Shown: one piece after another, positions 25,565-33,012 of the stretch
Numbering within the stretch: the first letter of the stretch is position 1
Layout: each line of letters opens with the position of its first letter
Source of the DNA: Paenibacillus nasutitermitis
GTDB lineage: Bacteria; Bacillota; Bacilli; Paenibacillales; Paenibacillaceae
Direction: 5' to 3'
NCBI RefSeq assembly: GCF_014641075.1
Contig: NZ_BMHP01000006.1
Span: 62,001-126,000, forward strand
Length of the DNA: 64,000 nt
Position numbers and translations under genes: made by a program
Notes under the pieces: generated by a model
Databases searched by the model: none
Told to the model about the DNA's origin: nothing
Seen by the model: the letters and a program-made list of their open reading frames with translations, nothing else

Positions 25565-26338
25565 CTAGGCGGGTTTGCGATGTTTTCCGAGGTTTCCTTT
25601 GTCTCGCATCACTTTCACGACGAATTTCGGCAGTGCAAACATCCTTCTGTAACGCGATGGCTGCTGCAAAAGCCGGTAAAGCCACTCCAGACGCAGCTTT
25701 TGAAAAAGCTTTGGCGCGCGTTTGAGAACGCCTGCTATAACGTCAAAGCTTCCTCCCACCCCCATCATAACCGGAATATGGAGAGCTTCTTTATATTTGG
25801 CAATCCAGGGCTCCTGCGTGTCAACGGCTCTCGCAACAAACAACAGATCCGGTGCGCAGTCCCGAATTTCCTTAATAATCGTTTGATCGTCGGCCGGTCC
25901 GAAAAATCCATTTCGGTAACCCGCTATCGCAAGTCCAGGGTACTGCTCCTGGATAATACGGGCGGTTTTCTCGATGGTTTCCTGAGAGGTCCCCAGCAGA
26001 AACACCCGCCATCCGCGGACTTGGCCTTCTTCAAAAAGCCGATGCATCAGATCAAAGCCAGGCACCCGCTCGGCTACTGGCTGACCGATGTGGGAAGCGG
26101 CCCATACGACACCGGTACCGTCGGGCACCACCAGATCCGCTTCCGTCATAACGTTGTGAAACTCGGTTTGTTCCAGGGCCGTCATAACCATAATGGGGTT
26201 CCCGGTTATAACTTGTGTCGGTTGACGCTGTTCAATACGTTCTGCAAGCAAATGAACGGTATCCTGCATATTCAGCTTGGAAAAGCGGATTCCGTATAGC
26301 GATACTGTCGGCACATTGGCCAAGGCAGACTGGCTCAT
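25565..26338 (-). CDS. tagA: WecG/TagA/CpsF family glycosyltransferase (N-acetylmannosaminyltransferase)
   Basis: 257 residues. Conserved features of the GT26 family: TGNPIMVMTALEQ, LVVPDGTGVVWAA with the catalytic Asp, RVPGFDLMHRLFEEG, and GVGGSFDVIAGVLKRAP near the end. TagA adds ManNAc to GlcNAc-PP-undecaprenol, completing the linkage unit made by TagO. The ATG at 26338 overlaps the csaB stop (ATGA), so the two are translated together. A tagA-csaB pair is known from the secondary wall polymer locus of Paenibacillus alvei, where the product carries pyruvylated ManNAc and anchors SLH proteins. Confidence 0.93.
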   Translation of the reverse strand: MSQSALANVPTVSLYGIRFSKLNMQDTVHLLAERIEQRQPTQVITGNPIMVMTALEQTEFHNVMTEADLVVPDGTGVVWAASHIGQPVAERVPGFDLMHRLFEEGQVRGWRVFLLGTSQETIEKTARIIQEQYPGLAIAGYRNGFFGPADDQTIIKEIRDCAPDLLFVARAVDTQEPWIAKYKEALHIPVMMGVGGSFDVIAGVLKRAPKLFQKLRLEWLYRLLQQPSRYRRMFALPKFVVKVMRDKGNLGKHRKPA

Positions 26339-27561
26339 TTATGGTTGTCACCTCTATTAACTAGACGCAAAAACTCGATTATTTGTTTCGCGGGTCTTCG
26401 CGCTTCCTGTTTGAGAAGCGCAATTGCTGAGCCGTGGTCGGCTTGCCAACGCTTGGGATCGTCAAGCAGCTTAATCATGCCGGCGACGAAAGGCGCCGGG
26501 TCCAGCTGCTCGGTCGTTCCAATGGGCTGAAGGCCGATCCGCTTGAGAAATTGGTCGATCTTGGGGTCATAAGACAAGCCCATCATCGGAACCGATTGGT
26601 TCGCCGCATAAATCAGCGCATGCAGGCGCATGCCCAGCAGCGCATCGCAGCGGCTGACCTCCAGCAGCATCTGCTGCGGATCATCGAGCGCTCCGGCAAC
26701 CTCGACGCTGCTTCCGCCGGCTGCGAGGTCGCCCATCTGCCGGATTACTTGCTCTGACGCTTCCGCATCCAATGGCGCGTGGAATGGCAGAAACCTCAGC
26801 CGCACTGGCCGGCTGAGGGCCAGCGCGCCCAGCGCGACAGCTACGCGCGTCAGGTCGGCGCCGTCCTTGCGCCAGGGGCGCAAGGACACGCCGATCAGCG
26901 GCCGGCTCTCCGCCGCCGCTGCAGGCGCAGAGCCCGGGTCCGCAGCTCCGCCAGCGGACCCTGCCCTGGCGCTGCCCGCGCGCAAGTCCGCCGCGCCGGG
27001 CAGCGGAAGCCCCATGACCGGATCGGGAACAACCTCGATCCGGTCCTCAGCCACGCCCATCCGCCCCAGCAAGGCGGCGGATTCGGCGTCCCTGACGCTC
27101 ACGTATGCGCTTTTGCGCATCACGCCGCGGATCAGCCGGTCCATCCACCGGCGGTGCACCGGTCCGATGCCCTGGGCATAAACAAAGACCGGCTTGCCGA
27201 GCAGCTGGGCCAGGCGCATAACGCCGGTGTAATACGGGATCGTCTTGGCGCCTGTCGCATCCTGCAGCAGGCTGCCCCCGCCGCTGATCAGACCGTCGCT
27301 GCCGCGAAGCGCGCGCAGGACGTCGCCGGGACGCATGCGATGAACGGCTTCCACGCCGTACATCGCTGTGGTCCCTGCCGGATCGTTCGAAAGAACGACC
27401 GGGACAATCCGCAGCCCCGCCTTGGCGCCCTCTTCCTCAAGCGCGAACAAAATCGATTTCAATACCGCTTCATCGCCGCTGTTGTGAAAGCCGTAGTAGC
27501 CGGAAACAGCTACGCGCCGGATTTGGATCTCATTTTCTCTTGCGCGAGGCGAGGTATCCAT
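26335..27561 (-). CDS. csaB: Polysaccharide pyruvyl transferase CsaB
   Basis: 408 residues. The N-terminal VAVSGYYGFHNSGDEAVL is typical, as are SGGGSLLQDATG, VFVYAQGIGP and the late CDALLGMRLHALIYAANQSVP. CsaB ketalises ManNAc of the secondary wall polymer with pyruvate, which creates the ligand of SLH domains; four SLH proteins are encoded in this window. The start was set at ATG 27561 (GGAGGGAG about 10 nt upstream), so the first 52 nt overlap the end of the DUF5693 gene. Residues ~195-225 are a GC-rich Ala/Gly/Ser insertion not expected in the core fold. It ends in an ATGA overlap with tagA. Confidence 0.93.
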   Translation of the reverse strand: MDTSPRARENEIQIRRVAVSGYYGFHNSGDEAVLKSILFALEEEGAKAGLRIVPVVLSNDPAGTTAMYGVEAVHRMRPGDVLRALRGSDGLISGGGSLLQDATGAKTIPYYTGVMRLAQLLGKPVFVYAQGIGPVHRRWMDRLIRGVMRKSAYVSVRDAESAALLGRMGVAEDRIEVVPDPVMGLPLPGAADLRAGSARAGSAGGAADPGSAPAAAAESRPLIGVSLRPWRKDGADLTRVAVALGALALSRPVRLRFLPFHAPLDAEASEQVIRQMGDLAAGGSSVEVAGALDDPQQMLLEVSRCDALLGMRLHALIYAANQSVPMMGLSYDPKIDQFLKRIGLQPIGTTEQLDPAPFVAGMIKLLDDPKRWQADHGSAIALLKQEARRPAKQIIEFLRLVNRGDNHK

Positions 27562-29633
27562 CGTTTCCAGACTCCCTCCAGAACCTGCCAGACCGCAATC
27601 ATGACAAATCCGATAATTGCACCCAGCACCAGACCGAGCAGCACGCGGATAATCGAGATGTAAATCGGTGTATGAATATGGGCAAAGGTATCGACCATCG
27701 ATAATTGGCCGACTACGCCTACAATAAACAATACCCACGCCGCACGGTAACGAAGCGCAAGGAAAAGACCAAAGAAAAATAACGGATGGGCAAATAAAAA
27801 CTCTTTATTCCGCGGCCGGACCCCAAAGGTGGACTCCAGCGCATTCCGCAGCAGCCGCTCAAGGCCGGTTGTTTGTCCTTCATTACCGGTGCGGGACAAA
27901 TAATACATCCCGGCCGCCCCGACTATAGCGGCGACAATAACGCCCAGCACGGTAATTTTCATCGTCAGCAGACGGCGTAAATTTCCGATAACGGAATCAC
28001 CCGTATAAAGGAACACATAGATGGCGACCAGCGCGATCGGAGCAAGATGGAGCATGCTCACACCGCGGAATTGTTCAATCACCAGCGAATACGTAATATT
28101 ATTCAATAAACCGATAACATAAGGAATTCCGGCGAAGGAAATCACGGATGTGGTCGCAAATAAAGCCATCGCCATCGTGATCCGCCGTCCGGCACTGATT
28201 CCCGGAAAGAGCCATTGGACTTGGCCATGGATCGCCGGCGAATCAGCTGCTCCCCCGACAGGCCGGCGGTTGCCGACTGTATGGGCCCGTACGCGCCGTA
28301 TTGCCCAAATGACAGCAAGTGTCGGCGCGCTGATCGCGGCACCCAGGGCCAGACCCTGCTCCAGCACCGATTTGGACAACACATACAATCCGGCGCTGCC
28401 AATCAGCCCAAGCACATATACCGGTATAGCGACACCCGGCAGGAACGCACTGATCAGCAGCGTGATAAAGGCTACCGCGCCAAGAGCAATCACAACTTTA
28501 AGCGGCTTATGCCAGGAAGGCTTTTCATGATCGAAAGCATGAGCGATTCCTGGCTTAAATCCGAGATCGCTAAGCTTCTTGATCGCCCCTTCTTCTTCCT
28601 CGTTGCCGGCAATCGCCGTATAGAGGTTGTCCAGCGGATCGGTGATGGCGGACTTGTCCGCACTGCTTACCGGGGCCCCGTTCAGATAAAACATCCGGAT
28701 GCTACGGTCTTTCGCAGCCAGCTGGAAGCGGTCGGCAATCGCGTCCGACTTCATCGAGAAAGCATCACTATCGGAAAGAGAATACAACCGGTTAACATTA
28801 TAATGGGTCAAATAAGCAAGTGTATTCATGCCCTTTTGGGGCTTTGAATTTTCAATGGCCGTGATGCCGATGCCGTTCTTGTTGAGAATATCGGCAAAGG
28901 TATATAAGCTTTTCATCTCGGCATTGTCGGCAAAGCCTTTGACGGCAGCGCCGTCAAACAGGATACGCTTGACACCAAGCTCTTTATATTCGGCAAACAG
29001 CTTCTCAAGCGCTGCCGCATTAAATGGCGTACGGTCGGATAAGCGGGGCAGCAGCTGGAACCCTTCAGCATGCAGCGTCTTTACCGCGAGCGGGTCGGGG
29101 TTCATCTGTTTGAGAATGGCATCCTCAAGCGGCGTCTCCAGCATAAGCCCTTCGCGCCCCCCGTATTCCCAAGGCCTTACCGGGATATCCCAGCTGGTAA
29201 ACGTGCTGGTAATGACATCCCGATAGGCTTCTTCTTCCTGTGGCCCGTTGAACAGAATATAAGTGAAATTCTCATCGCTCTCGGAAGGCTTGCCCACCAA
29301 GGCTCCGGCTTGATCGGAGTTGTACAGGGACAGGCGGCCGGCCCAGCGCAGTTCCTGCAGGGAGCTTTCAAACACGGCCATTGTCGTGATTCCCGCTTCT
29401 TTCATGAGAACCAGCTGTTCTTTAATATACGACTGCGGTTTTGCTTTATAGGATGCGATTTGAACGAGCGCACGATAGTTGAATATATATTCAACCTGGT
29501 TGGAGGTCTTCTCCATCTGCCAGCGGGTTGCCCCCAGCGGCAAAGCCGCGATAATGCCTATTACAACAAGTGCCCATAATAACGTATGCGCCCTGCGATT
29601 CCATTGCTGCCACTTTCGATACACACCTTCCAC
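27510..29633 (-). CDS. DUF5693 family multi-pass membrane protein
   Basis: 707 residues. One hydrophobic segment at ~16-36, then a large extracytoplasmic domain (~40-375: MKEAGITTMAVFESSLQEL, GVKRILFDGAAVKG), then about eight to ten membrane segments in the second half. I recognise this as the DUF5693 family that accompanies csaB in many SLH-bearing Firmicutes; its biochemical role is not known to me. A part in export or assembly of the pyruvylated wall polymer is inference from context. GTG 29633 starts 3 nt after the pgcA stop; GTG 29624, with AGGGAG 8 nt upstream, is an equally good start (704 residues). The end overlaps csaB by 52 nt. Confidence 0.8.
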   Translation of the reverse strand: MEGVYRKWQQWNRRAHTLLWALVVIGIIAALPLGATRWQMEKTSNQVEYIFNYRALVQIASYKAKPQSYIKEQLVLMKEAGITTMAVFESSLQELRWAGRLSLYNSDQAGALVGKPSESDENFTYILFNGPQEEEAYRDVITSTFTSWDIPVRPWEYGGREGLMLETPLEDAILKQMNPDPLAVKTLHAEGFQLLPRLSDRTPFNAAALEKLFAEYKELGVKRILFDGAAVKGFADNAEMKSLYTFADILNKNGIGITAIENSKPQKGMNTLAYLTHYNVNRLYSLSDSDAFSMKSDAIADRFQLAAKDRSIRMFYLNGAPVSSADKSAITDPLDNLYTAIAGNEEEEGAIKKLSDLGFKPGIAHAFDHEKPSWHKPLKVVIALGAVAFITLLISAFLPGVAIPVYVLGLIGSAGLYVLSKSVLEQGLALGAAISAPTLAVIWAIRRVRAHTVGNRRPVGGAADSPAIHGQVQWLFPGISAGRRITMAMALFATTSVISFAGIPYVIGLLNNITYSLVIEQFRGVSMLHLAPIALVAIYVFLYTGDSVIGNLRRLLTMKITVLGVIVAAIVGAAGMYYLSRTGNEGQTTGLERLLRNALESTFGVRPRNKEFLFAHPLFFFGLFLALRYRAAWVLFIVGVVGQLSMVDTFAHIHTPIYISIIRVLLGLVLGAIIGFVMIAVWQVLEGVWKRWIPRLAQEKMRSKSGA

Positions 29634-29636
29634 TCC

Positions 29637-31340
29637 CTATACCTTGTTGTCCACTCTGGCCATAACTGCTTGCGTTAAACGTTGTAGGGCATCTGCTGCT
29701 TCTCCCTGGGTGGTTGAGCGCACGGCAAAATACACTTTAATTTTCGGTTCCGTCCCGGAAGGCCGCAGGCAGAACCAAGAGCCGTCCTCCAGCATATATT
29801 TCAATACATTTTCACGCGGCAGTCCCTCAATGCCAAGCGAATAATCCAACACTTTGCTGACAGGGATGCCTGCAATATCCGCAGGGGGCGACTGACGCCA
29901 GTCATCCATAATGGAAGCAATCTGCTGCACGCCATCGATTCCTTTGAGCGTGCGCGATTCCAGATGCTCCATATAAGTGCCGAACTGCGCATACAGCTCA
30001 AGCAAAACATCATAAAGCGTTTTGCCTTTGCTTTTATAGTAAGCAGCCGCTTCGCAAATGTATAAGGATGCGATGACCGCATCTTTATCCCGCGCATACG
30101 TGCCGGCCAGATAGCCGTAGCTCTCTTCATAGCCGAACAGGAAGGTGTGTTCTCCGGTTTTTTCGTACTCCGTCATTTTCTCGCCGATGTATTTGAAGCC
30201 TGTGAGCGTATTGACAACCCCGGCGCCATAATGGCGGGCAATGTCAGCTCCCATTTCGCTGGTCACGATGGTTTTCACCACAACGCCATTATCCGGCAGC
30301 TGTCCGCGCTCCTTCAAGGTACTGAGCAAATAATGGACCATAATGGCTCCGGATTGATTGCCTGTCAGAACCACATATTCGCCTGCGTGGTCGCGGACAA
30401 CCGCACCCATGCGGTCACAGTCGGGATCGGTGCCGACGATGATGTCAGCGCCTGTCTTGCGGGCCAGCTCAATGGCCAGCGTGAAGGCTTCGCGCTCTTC
30501 GGGATTCGGCGATTTGACCGTGCTGAAGTACCCGTCCGGCTGCTCCTGCTGTGCAACGACATGAACGTGGCTGAACCCGGCTTGAGCCAGCACGCGGCGG
30601 ACAGGCATATTGCCTGCGCCGTGAAGCGGTGTATAAACAACGGAGAAGGTCTCCCCCGCTCCTTGTTTAAGCAGCTCGCTGTTCAGGCTGCACGATACGA
30701 CGGTATCGATATAGTCCTGGTCCTCTTTGTCTCCCAGCCAATGCAGCAGTCCCCGGGCTTCCGCTTCCTCGCGGCTGATCCGAAGCACCTGGTCGAACCC
30801 GGCTACTTGCCGGATCGCGGCAATGACTTGTTCGGCATCCTCGGGAACAAGCTGGCAGCCATCCGGGCCGTAGGCTTTGTAGCCGTTATATTCCGGAGGA
30901 TTGTGGCTGGCTGTGACAACAATACCGCTTGTCGCGCCAAGCGCACGAACGGCATATGACAGCTGCGGCGTAGGGCGCAATCCGGAAAACAGGTACGCCT
31001 TCACACCGTTCCCGGCAAGAACAAGCGCGGCTTCAAGAGCAAATTCCGGCGAGTAATTGCGGGAATCATGGGCAATTACAACAGAGGGACTGCTGCTTTT
31101 GGCAAGTGCCCATACAGCCAGGCCCTGCGTCGCTTTCCCCACTGTATAAGCATTCAGGCGATTCGTACCCGCCCCCATAACGCCGCGCAAGCCGCCGGTC
31201 CCAAATTCGAGATCGCGGTAGAAACGGTCCTCGATTTCTTTGTCGTTGCCTGCTATAGCCGCAAGCTCTTCCTTGGTTGCAGCATCGATCGCCGCATCGT
31301 TTAACCAGGTTTTATAACGTTCATTTGCCGTTTGTTCCAT
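29637..31340 (-). CDS. pgcA: Phosphoglucomutase / phosphomannomutase (alpha-D-phosphohexomutase family)
   Basis: 567 residues, the length of B. subtilis PgcA. The active-site Ser145 is in TASHNPPEYNGYK, the Mg-binding loop is GTDPDCDRMG, the sugar-binding segment GYEESYGY, and the phosphate-binding loop RPSGTEPKIKVY. It interconverts glucose-6-P and glucose-1-P, feeding UDP-glucose for wall polymers and glycolipids. ATG at 31340. It heads a run pgcA-DUF5693-csaB-tagA with gaps of 3 nt or overlaps, so it is probably the first gene of a wall-polymer operon. fabZ lies 79 nt upstream without a visible terminator and could be co-transcribed. Confidence 0.95.
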   Translation of the reverse strand: MEQTANERYKTWLNDAAIDAATKEELAAIAGNDKEIEDRFYRDLEFGTGGLRGVMGAGTNRLNAYTVGKATQGLAVWALAKSSSPSVVIAHDSRNYSPEFALEAALVLAGNGVKAYLFSGLRPTPQLSYAVRALGATSGIVVTASHNPPEYNGYKAYGPDGCQLVPEDAEQVIAAIRQVAGFDQVLRISREEAEARGLLHWLGDKEDQDYIDTVVSCSLNSELLKQGAGETFSVVYTPLHGAGNMPVRRVLAQAGFSHVHVVAQQEQPDGYFSTVKSPNPEEREAFTLAIELARKTGADIIVGTDPDCDRMGAVVRDHAGEYVVLTGNQSGAIMVHYLLSTLKERGQLPDNGVVVKTIVTSEMGADIARHYGAGVVNTLTGFKYIGEKMTEYEKTGEHTFLFGYEESYGYLAGTYARDKDAVIASLYICEAAAYYKSKGKTLYDVLLELYAQFGTYMEHLESRTLKGIDGVQQIASIMDDWRQSPPADIAGIPVSKVLDYSLGIEGLPRENVLKYMLEDGSWFCLRPSGTEPKIKVYFAVRSTTQGEAADALQRLTQAVMARVDNKV

Positions 31341-31419
31341 TTCTATTATTCCCTTCTCTCCACATTAAATGAAATGCTCTGTATCCAGCCCTATGTAGTC
31401 CATCCAGAATTAGTGTACA

Positions 31420-31857
31420 TTAAGATGCATCAGGGTCTTTAAGGGCAAACATGATCTCGCCTTCAGCTACAACTTTTCCGTCCACCTTGGCGGTAGCCTG
31501 ACCTTTGCCGATCATGCCTTTGAGCCGCGTGATTTCTACCTCAAGCGTCAACGTATCCCCTGGCGTCACTTGCCCGCGGAAGCGGAAGTTGTCAATGCCG
31601 GCGAAGAATCCGATTTTTCCGCGGTTGGCCTCCACCATCAGAATGGCAACCGTGCCTACTTGGGCAAGCGCTTCGACGATAAGAACGCCCGGCATAACCG
31701 GATATTGGGGAAAATGGCCGGTGAAGAAAGGCTCATTCATCGTTACATTTTTAATTCCTACAGCTCTTTTGCCTTCTTCCACCTCAAGAATACGGTCAAT
31801 AAGCAGAAAAGGGGGCCGATGCGGGATAATGTCCATAATTTGTTTAATATCAAGCAA
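31420..31857 (-). CDS. fabZ: 3-hydroxyacyl-[acyl-carrier-protein] dehydratase FabZ
   Basis: 145 residues from the TTG at 31857, which gives the canonical N-terminus LDIKQIMDIIPHRPPFLLIDR; AAAGGAG lies 10 nt upstream. An ATG at 31884 would add nine residues and overlap that site. The hot-dog fold active site shows His in GHFPQYPVMPGVLIVEALAQ with the following Glu. It dehydrates beta-hydroxyacyl-ACP in fatty acid elongation. In B. subtilis fabZ (ywpB) also lies near flhO-flhP and mbl, so this is conserved gene order with an insertion of wall-polymer genes to the left. Confidence 0.95.
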   Translation of the reverse strand: MLDIKQIMDIIPHRPPFLLIDRILEVEEGKRAVGIKNVTMNEPFFTGHFPQYPVMPGVLIVEALAQVGTVAILMVEANRGKIGFFAGIDNFRFRGQVTPGDTLTLEVEITRLKGMIGKGQATAKVDGKVVAEGEIMFALKDPDAS

Positions 31858-31953
31858 GTTCGAAAAACTCCTTTCGCGATCCATGTTTAAAATCGTTTCA
31901 ATTGTGCCACAATAAAGTCATCCTTCATGAACTGCAGTCGTGGAGGTTGAGAT

Positions 31954-32004
31954 AAGGGGTTTGGCCAAATGACCCGAAGCGTCAGATGGCCAAGCTCCTT
32001 TTTT
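31954..32004. terminator. Hairpin with T run, usable on the plus strand
   Basis: Arms TTTGGCCAAATGAC and GTCAGATGGCCAAG around a short loop; the T run (31999-32004) follows on the plus strand. On the minus strand it comes 32 nt after the stop of the phosphatidyltransferase gene, but T residues are then missing downstream. It may end either transcript; no plus-strand gene was seen upstream. Confidence 0.45.
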
Positions 32005-32035
32005 ATGACGCATACAGTCATATCCCCGCAACTTC

Positions 32036-32563
32036 TTACTCCGCTTTGCTGATCTGCTGATCTTTGTTAAGTCCGACAAACAGGAAAATATAGATAAAGG
32101 AAGTAATAAACGAGAAAACGATAACCGCCCATAAATAGGTGGTGGCAAAGGACTGCTCAAAGAAAATAAACATGATAGCCACGTAATAGAGAACCGTTGT
32201 CAGCTTGCCCATCCAGTTTGCCGGGACTGTCTTCTTTCCCCGGAAATGAAAGAACGCCGACCCTATGATCATCCCCAGGTCTCTGATGAATATTGCCGCA
32301 CCCGCGCTCCAGGGAATATGACCGGTAATCAGGAGGGATAAAATGACGGTAATCATCATCGTCTTGTCTGCCAGCGGATCCAGCATGGAGCCCAGAGTGG
32401 TCACTTGATTATTCCTGCGGGCCAAGTAGCCATCCAAAATGTCGGTCAATCCGGCGGCGACCAAAACGAAAAATGCCGTAATCATATGTCCCGATGCAAA
32501 AATGAAGACGTAAACCGGAATTAACGCAAACCGCAGCAGCGTTAATAGATTAGGCAGATTCAA
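32036..32563 (-). CDS. CDP-alcohol phosphatidyltransferase (PgsA-like)
   Basis: 175 residues, four to five membrane segments. The family motif D-x2-DG-x2-AR-x8-G-x3-D-x3-D is complete in DILDGYLARRNNQVTTLGSM followed by LDPLAD. It probably makes phosphatidylglycerophosphate from CDP-diacylglycerol and glycerol-3-phosphate, but cardiolipin synthase-type members look alike. The start is TTG at 32563 with GGGGAGG 8 nt upstream. A TATAAT (minus strand, near 32620) could be its -10, without a good -35. It appears monocistronic. Confidence 0.88.
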   Translation of the reverse strand: MNLPNLLTLLRFALIPVYVFIFASGHMITAFFVLVAAGLTDILDGYLARRNNQVTTLGSMLDPLADKTMMITVILSLLITGHIPWSAGAAIFIRDLGMIIGSAFFHFRGKKTVPANWMGKLTTVLYYVAIMFIFFEQSFATTYLWAVIVFSFITSFIYIFLFVGLNKDQQISKAE

Positions 32564-33012
32564 CGTCTGCGCCTCCCCTTGAAAATGCCGATTCCCGGCA
32601 AAGTTCCTACAGGCTATTATACCTCTACCCTACCAAAAATAAAACCATCTCGCGCGTACCGGGGCGCCTCTTCCGCAGGTTGACGGGATGGGGGCCCTGA
32701 AACTTATTTGGAAATAGTTGGTTTACATCTTCAATTTCAGAGCTCTGCGTCCGTTAAATACATAGTAACGGAAAAAAATCGGTTCTATTAGCTTATGCTT
32801 CCAATGTGAGTTTTCTTGTTGCAGAGGAGCACATTCAAGGTAGTACCAGAAAACTCTGTTTATGCTTCCGATGTGAGTTTTCTTGTTGCAGAGGAGCATA
32901 TTCAAGGTAGTACAAGAAAACTCTGTTTATGCTTCCGATGTGAGTTTTCTTGTTGCAGAGGAGCATATTCAAGGTAGTACAAGAAAACTCTTAGGAGGGA
33001 AATTTAATTACA
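32564..33012. other. Divergent spacer with three tandem hairpin repeats
   Basis: 449 nt between two divergently transcribed genes. The left part should hold both promoters, but only a TATAAT for the minus strand (about 32617-32622) is convincing. At 32749-32769 a small palindrome CCGTTAAATACATAGTAACGG is seen. The right half is three 67-bp tandem repeats ending at the ribosome-binding site of the plus-strand gene. A 60-codon minus-strand ORF made of the repeats is not a gene. Confidence 0.5.
32808..32990 (+). repeat. Three tandem copies of a 49-bp inverted-repeat element (67-bp period)
   Basis: Copies at 32808-32856, 32875-32923 and 32942-32990. Arms GAGTTTTCTTGT and ACAAGAAAACTC (perfect in copies 2 and 3, one mismatch in copy 1), loop with the constant words CAGAGGAGCA and ATTCAAGG. 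Copies are joined by an almost identical 18-nt linker, so this is a true tandem array without unique spacers. AGGAGGGA, the ribosome-binding site of the next gene, starts 3 nt after copy 3. A related copy is at 60085-60133. Confidence 0.9.

Noticed and set aside
32723..32905. 60-codon minus-strand ORF
   Set aside because: It is composed of the repeat units, with repeated peptide words, and has no ribosome-binding site.
32792..32990. Tandem repeats as a CRISPR array
   Set aside because: The 18-nt segments between the palindromes are themselves identical, there are no unique spacers, and no cas genes are present.
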